Source: CAZFYZ01 sp964523735 (GTDB lineage Bacteria > Armatimonadota > UBA5829). Taken from it: a stretch of 43,703 nucleotides of DNA. Location of the stretch: positions 1 to 43,703 of the forward strand of contig CAZFYZ010000019.1 of assembly GCA_964523735.1 (NCBI GenBank), written 5' to 3'. How positions within the stretch are numbered: position 1 is the first letter of the stretch; every line of letters begins with the position of its first letter. The notes beneath the pieces were generated by a model. That model ran no database searches. It worked only from the letters and a program-made list of their open reading frames with translations, and was not told the DNA's origin. Positions 17,343 to 26,605 of this stretch are shown here, one piece after another. Made by a program: the position numbers and the translations under genes.

Positions 17343-18055
17343 AATTATCTCCCCTTTCTGTTGTCTGCTGACTTTGATGCAGATTATCGGCTGCCGTGCC
17401 CCCCCTTTCTAGGAGGGTCGTGTTTCGTCCGTCCTAGACTGCCGCGGCGGCAGACCATCTATGCTGCCCGAAAGTAGATCGATGGGTCTCAGGCAGTCTT
17501 ACGATGAAACAGGTTGTGCATCACCTCCTAGCCACTACGAAATCAGGAACATCGTGTCCGTTCAAGGTGCGGTTGCGAATCCGCACGCACGATCAAGCAT
17601 CGCTTTCAGAAGCTCCAGCTCAACAGCACGTACATCAGCACTGCACACTGGCAGCTTGGCAACGCTACTATATTGAACGCTCCAATCGCAATATACCATC
17701 AGTACGGCTCAACGTCAACCACGATTTGCTGTTCTATGGCTAAATATATTTGCACATTCCCCTGCGACGCCAACGCCCCGTATTCGAGCTCTAGACGTGC
17801 GATATACAGCACATCTCATTCATATCATGGGTATCGGCCGTTGTCAAGGGGAATTTGAGGCTGAGGAGGGGCTTCGTGCGAGAAACAGTTGTAACGGAGG
17901 CTGCCGGAGCTACGTGTGTGCATTGGCAAGAGCGGCCAAACTCGTGCTGCATATCGCACGCCAAATCAACCACGCGCGTGCGCAGGATTCGCGCGTTCCT
18001 ATCGCTAAGCTAGTAATGCATACATAATGCGATCTGTGAGAATTGGAGAAGTCCC
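17343..18055. promoter_or_regulatory. Divergent intergenic region of 713 bp
   Basis: This is the region between the leftward discoidin block and the rightward glycosidase array, so it should hold the promoters of both. The short frames in it have no ribosome sites or recognisable product. An AT-rich stretch at about 17670-17760 stands out from the surroundings. A small hairpin, GTGCGG with CCGCAC, lies at 17567-17586. I could not pick out a convincing sigma-70 promoter or operator. Confidence 0.45.
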
Positions 18056-20185
18056 TTGAGCAACACTCTTGTCGCGGCGCTTTTTCTACTGGCGGCCGCT
18101 CTCGCACTAGTTGAGTCAGCCTGCGCCGGGTCGGTTGGTTACCAGCGTGTACCTGGGCAAACTCGGCTGACCAATGGCCGGCTTGAGCTTCTAATAGATA
18201 CGACGTCGGGGCCTAACCCGAGTTCCCTGCGTGACACGAAGAGCGGACGAGTGTTCGCCGACGCATCCTATATCTGGGATGGCGGCGACAGGCCGGCGAC
18301 TGTGGGGGAACCAGTAGTCAGGAATGCGCGGAGCGGCGCTTCGGTCACGCTGACCGCCGCCCGGGGAGCACTCCAGATCGAGCAGTCATTTACTGCCCCG
18401 GCGCGAGAGCCCGACGTCATCATCGAGCGTATCACCATTCGCAACACGGGTTCGACTGTCCTTGACACATCCGGTTTCGCCTGCGGGTTCGCCAAGAACA
18501 CAGGCACCTCGGCCAGAGATACTGCGGGGACACGGTTCTGCAATGTACCTTACCGCGTTCAGACCGAGACAGGCGAGTTGTGCGACTACACGATATCTGA
18601 GCTTGCGAAGAAGCAGTGCAAGTATCCCATATCCAGGATGTTGATCTACCGGGAAAGCCCCATCTACGGCGCCGAAGGGTGGGCGTGGTATGGCGGCGGT
18701 AGCACACTGTTGGTCAGCAAGTACAACCCGGACTCCATGGAGTGGTCACTGCTCGCGCCGATCAAGGACGAGAGCGGCAAGGCCAAACAGCTCAGGTTTG
18801 GCGGCGCGGGGATCTGGAAACTCGGCGATCCGGAGGGGGCTGCCAGCCTGGCGCCGGGAGGCAGCTTCACATTCGGTGAGACTCGCTATCAAGCCCTGGA
18901 CGGTGACTGGAGGCAGGCGTACTACGAGTACCGCAAGTACACGCAGAGCAAGGGGCATCGGCTTGCGAAGGGCTACAACCCTCCGGTGCACTGGAACGAG
19001 CTATATGACAACCGTTTGTGGTGGGGTCCTGGATTGACAGTGCCTCCTCCCCCCAATGACACGCCGGAGACCCGAAAGACGCTCTACGGTCTGAGCAACA
19101 TGGCCGAAGAAGCGGAGAAGGCCAAAGAGATCGGGTGCGAATGCTTCTACCTGGACCCAGGATGGGATACCGTCTTCGCCTCTACTGTCTGGGGAGAGGA
19201 CAGGCTGGGTAAGCAGCAGGACTTCATCAAATGGATGAAAGACAACTACGGGCTCAAGTACCTGGCGCTGCACACGCCTCTGGCGCCGTGGACAGACGTT
19301 TCGACCTATCCCGCAGAGGCTCTGGCCACGGATGCCGAAGGAAAGCGTCTTCATTACCTGTGCTGCACCAGTAAGCAATACTCAGACGTCAAGATAGCCA
19401 GGCTTAAGAAGCTCTGTGAAGACGGAGCCTACTTCCTCATGTATGACGGTTCCTTCTTCGAGAACTGCTGGGATCCAAATCACGGTCACTCAGTGCCGCT
19501 CAAGAGGCAGGAGCATGTGGACGCGATCCTGCGAATCCAGCAGGAGGTAAAGAAGGACTACCCGAACGTGTTGATCGAGCAGCACGACCCCATCATCGGC
19601 CCTGGCATGCCGCGCTACGCACCTACCTACTTCATGCACTCGAAGCCAGGGGCGTTCGACGAACTCTGGGGTTACGAGTTCATGATCAATACCATCGGGG
19701 ACATCACCAGCAGGAAGTCGGTATCGCTGTACTATGTCAACCTCGCGTATGCGATTCCCATCTACTTGCACATCGACTTGCGACCGGACAACGCTAATGC
19801 ACTGGGTTTCTGGTGGTATGCAAGCACCTGCCGACACCTGGGATTCGGCGGAAAGAGCCCCGACCCCGCTATATGGGAAGCGCAGAAGAAAGCTATGGAA
19901 GCATACATGGCGCAGAAGCTCTTCTTCACCCAGGGGACGTTCTACGGGCTAGACGAAACCGTGCATGCGCACACGCTGACGAGCAAGCGCGCCTGCGTTA
20001 TGAACTGCTTCAATCTCACCGACAAACCAGAAACACGCGAGATCACGTTTAAGCTCTCCGACATCGGCTTGCCATCCGGACGAGTGAGGGTGAATGGCGC
20101 GGATTGCACCACAGACGGGAATATCGTAACCCTCCGAGTGGCTATCCCAGCGATGGGACACACGCTTGTGAAGCTCAGAGTCTAG
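18056..20185 (+). CDS. Secreted TIM-barrel glycosidase-like protein, paralogue 1 (GH36/clan GH-D-like)
   Basis: A 709-aa exported protein; the TTG start at 18056 has GGAGAAG at good spacing, and the signal peptide covers residues 1-24. An N-terminal beta-supersandwich (about 30-290: RLTNGRLELLIDT, RITIRNTG, FTFGETRYQ) leads into a barrel with YLDPGWD at 366-372, LALHTPLAPW at 403-412, LMYDGSFFE at 461-469 (Asp464 at a strand end, a candidate nucleophile), and LIEQHDP at 506-512. A small beta C-domain closes it. The layout recalls alpha-galactosidase-type enzymes of clan GH-D, but the usual nucleophile block is not exact, so the substrate is open. It is the first of three tandem paralogues, with 7 bp to the next. 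Confidence 0.8.
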   Translation: MSNTLVAALFLLAAALALVESACAGSVGYQRVPGQTRLTNGRLELLIDTTSGPNPSSLRDTKSGRVFADASYIWDGGDRPATVGEPVVRNARSGASVTLTAARGALQIEQSFTAPAREPDVIIERITIRNTGSTVLDTSGFACGFAKNTGTSARDTAGTRFCNVPYRVQTETGELCDYTISELAKKQCKYPISRMLIYRESPIYGAEGWAWYGGGSTLLVSKYNPDSMEWSLLAPIKDESGKAKQLRFGGAGIWKLGDPEGAASLAPGGSFTFGETRYQALDGDWRQAYYEYRKYTQSKGHRLAKGYNPPVHWNELYDNRLWWGPGLTVPPPPNDTPETRKTLYGLSNMAEEAEKAKEIGCECFYLDPGWDTVFASTVWGEDRLGKQQDFIKWMKDNYGLKYLALHTPLAPWTDVSTYPAEALATDAEGKRLHYLCCTSKQYSDVKIARLKKLCEDGAYFLMYDGSFFENCWDPNHGHSVPLKRQEHVDAILRIQQEVKKDYPNVLIEQHDPIIGPGMPRYAPTYFMHSKPGAFDELWGYEFMINTIGDITSRKSVSLYYVNLAYAIPIYLHIDLRPDNANALGFWWYASTCRHLGFGGKSPDPAIWEAQKKAMEAYMAQKLFFTQGTFYGLDETVHAHTLTSKRACVMNCFNLTDKPETREITFKLSDIGLPSGRVRVNGADCTTDGNIVTLRVAIPAMGHTLVKLRV
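18821..18882 (+). repeat. Identity tract shared by paralogues 1 and 2
   Basis: These 62 bp are identical to 20979-21040 in the second paralogue, while the flanking sequence is clearly diverged and the third paralogue differs here. The tract encodes LGDPEGAASLAPGGSFTFGE. The offset (2158 bp) differs from that of the end blocks (2131 bp), because of indels between. Confidence 0.8.
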
Positions 20186-20349
20186 GAGAAACGTGACAAT
20201 GAAGACGCTTTTGCTCTGCGCGGGATTCGCCGCAGCTCTTACAACGACTTCGGCCGGGCTGTCGGCTGGGACGCCTCCGGCCCAATACGATCGCTCTTCG
20301 GGTCAGGTTCGACTGACCAATGGCCGGCTTGAACTCCTGATCGACACCA
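20125..20349 (+). repeat. 225-bp identical block spanning the junction of paralogues 1 and 2
   Basis: This block covers the last 61 bp of the first gene, the 7-bp spacer and the first 157 bp of the second gene. It is identical to 22256-22480 at the junction of the second and third genes. High but imperfect identity continues leftward for about 150 bp more. Confidence 0.9.
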
Positions 20350-22316
20350 AGTTCGGGCTTAGCCCGAACTCGTTGCGTGACACCAAGACAGGCAGAGTCT
20401 ATGCTGACACGGACTATGTATGGTCTGGCATCAGGACTCCGGTTCTCACACGGGAGCCAGAGATCAAGAAGAGTAGGAATGGCAGCATCACGCTGAGGCT
20501 GATCGCTGCCGAAGGCCCCCTGCTGATTGAACAGGTCTTTACTGCATCGCCAAGGGAGCCCGGCGTTATCGCGGAGCGCATCCGCGTCCGCAACACGGGC
20601 AAAGCACAGCTCGACACGTCGAACTTAGCCTGTGGTTTCGCGAAGGAGATCGACAAGGGTGGAGGCTGGCTCAAGAGCGTTGCTGATTCTCGATTCTGCA
20701 ATATCCCCTATCGTGTCGACAGTGAGACTGGCGAGCTGTGCGACTACACACTGGAAGAGATTGCCACAAGAGAGAGCAAGTATACGATCTCCAGGACCTA
20801 CGACAAGCGGACCAGCGCAGCATGGGGGGCCGAAGCTTGGGCCTGGTATGGTGGCGGCAATGCGCTGTTGATAAGCAAGTATAACAACGACGCAATGGAA
20901 TGGTCGCTGATGGAGCCAGTGCCAGGCGCAGAGGGGAAGGGCAGGCTGCTGCGATTCGGGGGTGCGGGCAGGTGGAAGCTCGGCGATCCGGAGGGGGCTG
21001 CCAGCCTGGCGCCGGGAGGCAGCTTCACATTCGGTGAGACCCGCTATCAAGCGATAGATGGCGGATGGCAGGAGGCGTTCAGCGAGTTCCGCCGGTATAC
21101 CCAGGCAAAGGGCCATCGTCTGCCCCGTAACTTCGATCCGCCCGTGCACTGGAACGAACTCTATGATAATCATCTCTGGTGGGGAGAAGACACGGCCGAG
21201 AACCGTGCCAAGCTTTACCGCCGAGCGGACATGGCTGCAGAAGCGCAGAAGGCCAAGGAGATCGGCTGCGAGTGCCTGTATCTCGATCCTGGTTGGGATA
21301 CCGCCTTCGCCTCCAACATTTGGGCTGAGGACAGACTGGGCAGCCAACGCGATTTCGTCAAATGGATAGACAGGGATTATGGCCTGAAGTATCTCGCGCT
21401 GCACACACCTATCGCCCCGTGGACCGACCCTTCGACATATCCTGATGAGTGCCGACGGATGGACCAAGGAGGCAAGCGGCTTGGGGAGCTGTGCGCCACC
21501 AGCTCGGTCTACGTCAAGATCAAGCTTGACCGGCTAAAGCAAGTCTGCCGAGACGGAGCTTACTTCCTGATGTATGACGGGTCTTGGTTTGCTGAATGCT
21601 GGGACTCCACTCACGGTCACTCGGTTCCGCTCAAGCGCCAAGAGCATGTGGACACACTTCTGCGGCTGGCACAGGGGCTGCATAGGGAATTCCCGAAAGT
21701 GCTCATCGAGCAGCACGACCCTATCCTGGGACCGATCCAGACGCGCTACGCGCCAACGTACTTCATGCACTCCAAGAAGGGCGCATTTGATGAGCTTTGG
21801 GGGTATGAGTACCTGGTGGACACCCTCGGCGATATAACCTCTCGCAGGGCAATGTCGCTTTACTACGTGAATCTTGCCTACTGGATTCCGATTTACCTGC
21901 ACTTCGATCTAAGCAAGGATAACGTCAACGCATTGGGGTTCTGGTGGTACGCCAGCACCTGCCGACACCTGGGGTTCGGAGGCAAGAGCACTGACCCTGC
22001 CATCTGGGAATCTCACAAGGCGGCGATGAATGCCTACATGGCCAACAAGCCATTCTTTACTCGGGGCACGTTCTATGGCCTGGATGAGACAGTGCACGTC
22101 CATACTCTGACGAGCAAGCGCGCCTGTGCTATGAACTGCTTCAATCTCACCGATAAACCAGAAACACGCGAGATCACGTTCAAGCTCTCCGACATCGGCT
22201 TGCCATCCGGACGAGTGAGTGTGAACGGCGCGGACTGCACCACAGACGGGGATGTCGTAACCCTCCGAGTGGCTATCCCAGCGATGGGACACACGCTTGT
22301 GAAGCTCAGAGTCTAG
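20193..22316 (+). CDS. Secreted TIM-barrel glycosidase-like protein, paralogue 2
   Basis: A 707-aa exported protein. GTG at 20193 (AGGAG just upstream) or ATG at 20199 are equally good starts; both give the signal peptide MKTLLLCAGFAAALTTTSAG. It has the same architecture as the first paralogue: N-terminal supersandwich, then CECLYLDPGWDTAFASNIW, LALHTPIAPW, YFLMYDGSWFAECWDSTHGH, VLIEQHDPILGP and a short beta C-domain. The C-terminal 70 residues are almost identical to paralogue 1, while the middle is clearly diverged, which suggests gene conversion. It is in one transcription unit with its neighbours (7-bp spacers). It probably acts outside the cell on the same class of glycan with altered specificity. 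Confidence 0.82.
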   Translation: MTMKTLLLCAGFAAALTTTSAGLSAGTPPAQYDRSSGQVRLTNGRLELLIDTKFGLSPNSLRDTKTGRVYADTDYVWSGIRTPVLTREPEIKKSRNGSITLRLIAAEGPLLIEQVFTASPREPGVIAERIRVRNTGKAQLDTSNLACGFAKEIDKGGGWLKSVADSRFCNIPYRVDSETGELCDYTLEEIATRESKYTISRTYDKRTSAAWGAEAWAWYGGGNALLISKYNNDAMEWSLMEPVPGAEGKGRLLRFGGAGRWKLGDPEGAASLAPGGSFTFGETRYQAIDGGWQEAFSEFRRYTQAKGHRLPRNFDPPVHWNELYDNHLWWGEDTAENRAKLYRRADMAAEAQKAKEIGCECLYLDPGWDTAFASNIWAEDRLGSQRDFVKWIDRDYGLKYLALHTPIAPWTDPSTYPDECRRMDQGGKRLGELCATSSVYVKIKLDRLKQVCRDGAYFLMYDGSWFAECWDSTHGHSVPLKRQEHVDTLLRLAQGLHREFPKVLIEQHDPILGPIQTRYAPTYFMHSKKGAFDELWGYEYLVDTLGDITSRRAMSLYYVNLAYWIPIYLHFDLSKDNVNALGFWWYASTCRHLGFGGKSTDPAIWESHKAAMNAYMANKPFFTRGTFYGLDETVHVHTLTSKRACAMNCFNLTDKPETREITFKLSDIGLPSGRVSVNGADCTTDGDVVTLRVAIPAMGHTLVKLRV

Positions 22317-22480
22317 GAGAAACGTGACAATGAAGACGCTTTTGCTCTGCGCGGGATTCGCCGCAGCTCTTACAACGACTTCGGCCGGGCTGTCGGCTGG
22401 GACGCCTCCGGCCCAATACGATCGCTCTTCGGGTCAGGTTCGACTGACCAATGGCCGGCTTGAACTCCTGATCGACACCA
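22256..22480 (+). repeat. 225-bp identical block spanning the junction of paralogues 2 and 3
   Basis: Second copy of the block at 20125-20349, offset 2131 bp. It joins the end of paralogue 2 to the start of paralogue 3, including the 7-bp spacer and Shine-Dalgarno. Sequence to the right diverges abruptly after ATCGACACCA. Confidence 0.9.
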
Positions 22481-24577
22481 GGTCCGGGCTCAATCCGTGC
22501 TCGCTTCGCGACAGCAAAACGGGAAGAGTCTATGCCGACGCTGACTACGCCTGGTCGGGAATCAAGACACCGATGCTCACAAGGCAGCCGGAGATCAGGA
22601 ATGCCGCCGACGGCAGCACTTCTGTGAAGTTCACTGCTGCCGATGGAGCGCTCTTGATCGAGCAGACCTTCTCCGCGTCTCCAAAGGAACCCGGAGTGAT
22701 CGTGGAGCGCCTTACCATCCGCAACACAGGCGAGGAGAAGCTGGACACATCCAAGTTCGGGTGCGGGTTCGCAAAGAAGATCAGCAACGCGAACGGCTGG
22801 CTCAGGGATGTCGCCCGCTCTCGCTTCTGCAACATCCCCTACCGCGTGCAGACCGATACCGGCGCCATGTGCGACTATGACCTGACAGAACTGACCACCA
22901 AGCCGGCGCAGTACTTCCTTATGACCCTGAAGAGACTGGTTGAGGATCCGGTCTACGGAGCAGAGGCGTGGGCGTGGTATGAACGCGGCAACACGCTGAT
23001 GATCAGCAAGTACAACAACAGCGCGCTCGAGTGGTCGCTGCTTGTTCCCACGCGTGTGGATGTCGAGGACAAGATCATCAGATTCGGCGGCGCGGGAATC
23101 TGGAAGATGGGCGACCCCGAAGGCGCAGCTAGCCTTGCACCCCGCGGCAGCTTCACGTTCGGCGAGACGCGTTACCAGGTTCTGGATGGCGAGTGGAAAG
23201 AGGCATACAGCGAGTCGAAGCTCCGGTTGATGCCTTTATCGCGTCCTCGCATTCGCGCTCGCCGCACCACGCGGCGCGTACGAAGCCTCCCTGAACTCCC
23301 TGCTTGAATTCATCAAAATCGTGAGCGTCGGTCNNNNNNNNNNCGAGAGCAAGGGGCACAGGCTGCCAAAGGGCTACAACCCTCCTGTTCACTGGAACGA
23401 GCTTTACGACAACCCATTCTGGTGGGCCTCTTGGAACACAAGCGATACTCCCGAGAAACGCGCGAAGTTCTACAGGCGTGAAGACATGGCGATAGAGGCC
23501 CAGAAGGCCCAGGAGTTCGGCTGCGAGGCGCTCTACCTGGACCCGGGCTGGGACACTCTGATGGGTTCCAACATTTGGGGTGATGATCGACTCGGCACAC
23601 TGCCCGAGTTCGTGAAGTGGCTTGGGGACGACTACGGAATCAGGCTTCTGGCGCTCCACACTCCGCTCGCGCCTTGGACAGACCCCGCAGGCTATCCGGA
23701 TGAAGCGCGGCGTTGGAACAAGGACGGCAAGCCGACCAACGAGGTCTGCACCGCCAGCCCGGTCTACGTGAAAGAGAAGATCGCGCGGCTCAAGAAGCTC
23801 TGCAGCGTCAAAGAAGTCTGCTTCCTGATGTATGATGGCTCGTGGTGGGGCGAATGCTGGAATCCCTCTCACGGTCACTCACTGCCCTGCTCTCGACAGG
23901 AGCACGTGGAGGCGATTCTTCGCATGCAGCAGGAGGTCCATAGGGCGTATCCCAAGGTGCTCATCGAGCAGCACGATCCGGTTATCGGCCCGTGCTACTC
24001 GCGCTATGCGCCGGCCTACTTCCAGCACGCTAAGCCCTTCGCCTGGGATGAGATCTGGGGGCTTGAGTATATGTGGAGTCCGTTCGAGGACCTGGCCAGC
24101 CGCAAAGCGCACTCCCTGTACTACATGAATCTGGCATATTCGATTCCCATCTACCTCCACTATGACATGCGCGCGGATAACAAGAACGCAGTCCTGTTCT
24201 GGTGGTTCGCCAGCACGTGCCGTCATCTTGGCGTGGGCGGAAAGCACCAAGACCCGGCAGTCTGGGAAGCCCAGAAAGCGGCGATGCAGGTCTACATGAA
24301 GAACAAGCGCTTCTTCACCCAGGGCATATTCCACGGCATCGACGAGTACACTCACGTACACACGCTTGCGGACAAACGGGAGTGCCTGATCAACTGCTTC
24401 AACTTGACCAACGAGCCAACGGAGCGCAAGATCAGCATCAGGCTGCAGGACCTTGGCCTGCCCAAAGGTAAGATAACTATCGACGGGATGCCAAGCCCCG
24501 TCGAGCCGGACCAGGTCAACATCAGCGTGAACATCCCTGCGATGGGACACAAGCTTGTGAAGATCGGCGTGCGGTAG
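22324..24577 (+). CDS. Secreted TIM-barrel glycosidase-like protein, paralogue 3, interrupted by scaffold gap
   Basis: The first part (22324 to about 23215) encodes the signal peptide and N-terminal supersandwich and ends in the same segment as its paralogues (DGEWKEAYSE). The rest resumes after ten Ns at 23344 with ESKGHRLPKGYNPPVHWNEL and runs to the stop at 24577, with LYLDPGWDTLMGSNIW, LALHTPLAPW, FLMYDGSWWGECW and VLIEQHDPVIGP. By comparison with paralogues 1 and 2, only about five codons should lie between the halves. Instead there are 118 bp of unrelated sequence plus the gap, and the two halves are in different frames. The gene is therefore probably intact (about 700 aa) and broken only by assembly. 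Confidence 0.75.
23216..23333 (-). pseudogene. proS: Fragment resembling the prolyl-tRNA synthetase C-terminal domain (probable chimeric contig end)
   Basis: Read on the minus strand, the bases between the third glycosidase's N-half and the N gap give DAHDFDEFKQGVQGGFVRAA followed by WCGERECEDAIKASTGAS, then TRCMP in the flanking bases. This matches my memory of the C-terminal domain of type 3 prolyl-tRNA synthetases (GFxxAxWCGxxxCExxIKxxTxATxRCxP). Nothing else of proS is present. The junction coincides with a short stretch that reads sensibly in both genes. A misjoin is the simplest explanation; a real rearrangement is less likely. Confidence 0.6.
23334..23343. other. Scaffold gap (10 N)
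   Basis: Ten undetermined bases of arbitrary length, inside the third glycosidase paralogue. Frame and distance across the gap cannot be trusted. Confidence 0.99.
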
Positions 24578-24708
24578 TGCCAGTTGTCCCATGATCGCGT
24601 GCAGTTGTCGGATAACGGCCTGCCGACCCGCCCGGCCCATTCTGGAGCGTGGACGACAAGCAGTACACTAAGTTTGGTGGTGGATAGGCTATTGGAAAGG
24701 AATACTAC

Positions 24709-26514
24709 GTGCTCATCTGCTCGCGGATCAGGCGAGCGAACTGTGCTCGCACTGCCATGTGGCCGGCCATGGTGCTTGTCATCATGTTAGCAACTGCTGT
24801 GGCCCTCGGCGTGACCGCGGCCGCCGAGGCTGCCCCCGAAGTGACAACAGTCGCGATTCCCTCGCCAAGTCCCGTGACGCCGGTCACCAGCCGGGTGGCA
24901 AGCATCCTTGCATCGAGGCTCCGGGAGTATTCCGGGGCCGAGGTTGTAAGCTCAGGCCCGGCAGGCCTGTGCATCTACCTGGAGATCGCTGCCGGCATAG
25001 GCGCCGAAGGCTACAGGATAAGCGACAGGCCGGACGGCGGGATAGCGATCATCGGTAACGATGAGCGGGGTCTGCTGTATGGCGTCGGCAAGTTTCTGAG
25101 AATGTCCACTTACAGCGATACGGGCGTTACTCCCGGCACCTGGCGTGGGCAGTCTGTCCCGAGCAAGCCTGTACGCGGCATCTACTTCGCCACCCACTTT
25201 CACAACTACTATCACCAAGCGCCGGTTGAGGAGATCACCCACTATGTTGAGGACCTTGCACTCTGGGGCCTTAACTCCATAAGCGTCTGGTATGACCTGC
25301 ACCACTTCAGCAGTCTTCAGGATCCAAACGCTCAGGCAATGCTCGCGCGACTGCGGGCCCTGCTGAAGACGGCCAAGGACCTCGGCCTGGACGCCAGCCT
25401 CACCACAGTGGGAAACGAGGCCTACGCCAGCAGGCCGCTCGAGCTCCGGGCAGACGATACGACCGTGAACCGTGAAGGTTACCACACCACCAACGGCCCG
25501 CGCATCTACAACCTCGGCAACGAGATCTGCCCAAGTAAGCCGGGCTCCATGGAGATCATCCTCGGCTTGTACGAGGAAAGGTTCAGGGAGTTCAGGAGCG
25601 TCGGCATCGACTACCTATGGATATGGCCTTACGACAGCGGCGGATGCACGTGCGCCGACTGCAAGGTCTGGGGGGCAAACGCGTATCTCAAGATGTCCGA
25701 ACAAATAGCCCGAGCCTACCGCCGGGCCTACCCCAACGGCAAGCTGGTTCTGTCCACGTGGTACTTCGACCGCTGGGGGATCGGCGAGTGGGAAGGCATC
25801 ACCCAGAAGTTCAACGCGAACAAGCCGGACTGGGTTGACTACATAATGACCGATAACTATGGAGGGCAGTTCCCGCAGTATCCGTTGACGCACGGCTCAC
25901 CCGGCGGGGTGCCGATGCTCAACTTCCCCGAGATCAGCATGTACCTGCACGCACCCTGGGGTGGCTACGGCGCGATCCCGTTCCCCAGGTATCTGCAGTC
26001 ACTGTGGAACCTGACCAAGACCAAGCTGTCCGGCGGCTTCCCCTATTCTGAGGGGCGCTATGAGGATATGAACAAGGCCATGTGCGCCCAGCTCTACTGG
26101 AACCCTGAGAAACCGACGGCTGAGACGCTGCGCGAGTATGTATCCTTCTACTTCTCGCCCGCGGTGGTTGATGACGTCTGCACTGCGCTCAACACCCTCG
26201 AGCAGAACATCGAGCGTTACAGGGACGACAGCGGCGGTGTCACCAGGTTCATCATGAAGAACACGCAGGGGGCGGAAGAGGCATTCCGGCTGGTCTCAGA
26301 GGCGGACAAGAAGCTCCGCTCGAGGGTCCGCCAGTCCTGGCGCTGGCGAATCGTCTACCTGCGGGCGCTGATCGATTCAGAGCTCGTCAAGCATGACTTC
26401 AGGGTCTCGGCCAAATGCGCCGCGGCATTCAGCGAGCTGACTACTCTCTACCATGCCGAAAACGGCGAGGGGCTAGTGTCGCCCCCGACCGGCATCCAGG
26501 GCACCGTCCCTTAG
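24709..26514 (+). CDS. Secreted GH20/GH67-like glycoside hydrolase-type protein
   Basis: A 601-aa exported protein. The start is GTG at 24709 with AAAGGA upstream; the signal segment is around residues 17-41 (MVLVIMLATAVALGVTAAAEA). The N-terminal 45-150 region looks like the alpha/beta domain that precedes the barrel in GH20 and GH67 enzymes (GYRISDRPDGGIAIIGNDER followed by GLLYGVGKFLR). The barrel follows: VRGIYFATHFHNYYHQAP, LALWGLNSISVWYD, IDYLWIWPYDSGGCTCADC, LVLSTWYFDRW, VDYIMTDNYGG. The DSGGCTCADC segment recalls the family of alpha-glucuronidase/hexosaminidase-like proteins. The catalytic residues are not identified with confidence. It closes the rightward array, 131 bp after paralogue 3, just before a strong terminator. 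Confidence 0.75.
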   Translation: MLICSRIRRANCARTAMWPAMVLVIMLATAVALGVTAAAEAAPEVTTVAIPSPSPVTPVTSRVASILASRLREYSGAEVVSSGPAGLCIYLEIAAGIGAEGYRISDRPDGGIAIIGNDERGLLYGVGKFLRMSTYSDTGVTPGTWRGQSVPSKPVRGIYFATHFHNYYHQAPVEEITHYVEDLALWGLNSISVWYDLHHFSSLQDPNAQAMLARLRALLKTAKDLGLDASLTTVGNEAYASRPLELRADDTTVNREGYHTTNGPRIYNLGNEICPSKPGSMEIILGLYEERFREFRSVGIDYLWIWPYDSGGCTCADCKVWGANAYLKMSEQIARAYRRAYPNGKLVLSTWYFDRWGIGEWEGITQKFNANKPDWVDYIMTDNYGGQFPQYPLTHGSPGGVPMLNFPEISMYLHAPWGGYGAIPFPRYLQSLWNLTKTKLSGGFPYSEGRYEDMNKAMCAQLYWNPEKPTAETLREYVSFYFSPAVVDDVCTALNTLEQNIERYRDDSGGVTRFIMKNTQGAEEAFRLVSEADKKLRSRVRQSWRWRIVYLRALIDSELVKHDFRVSAKCAAAFSELTTLYHAENGEGLVSPPTGIQGTVP

Positions 26515-26546
26515 GCCAGCCAATCCCCGGCCTCATCAGAGACTAC

Positions 26547-26579
26547 AAAGGGCGGGGCGAATCATTCGCCCCGCCCTTT
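26547..26579. terminator. Bidirectional hairpin terminator
   Basis: AAAGGGCGGGGCGAAT (26547-26562) and ATTCGCCCCGCCCTTT (26564-26579) form a perfect 16-bp stem around a single central base (a working loop of a few bases). A-run and T-run at the two ends suit termination in both directions. It sits between the convergent genes ending at 26514 and 26606. Confidence 0.9.
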
Positions 26580-26605
26580 ACCTTGGCAGATGAACCTGAT
26601 GGAGT

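Noticed and set aside
17560..17590. Possible tRNA T-arm (GCGG-TTGCGAAT-CCGC)
   Set aside because: The loop is 8 nt instead of 7 and no matching acceptor or anticodon arm lies upstream.
17461..18107. Small frames in the divergent intergenic region
   Set aside because: No ribosome sites, no family resemblance, and they overlap the expected promoter region.
22324..23307. Truncated glycosidase gene of 327 aa as a genuine pseudogene
   Set aside because: The sequence after 23215 is unrelated and abuts an N gap, and the rest of the gene resumes directly after the gap, so an assembly fault explains it better.
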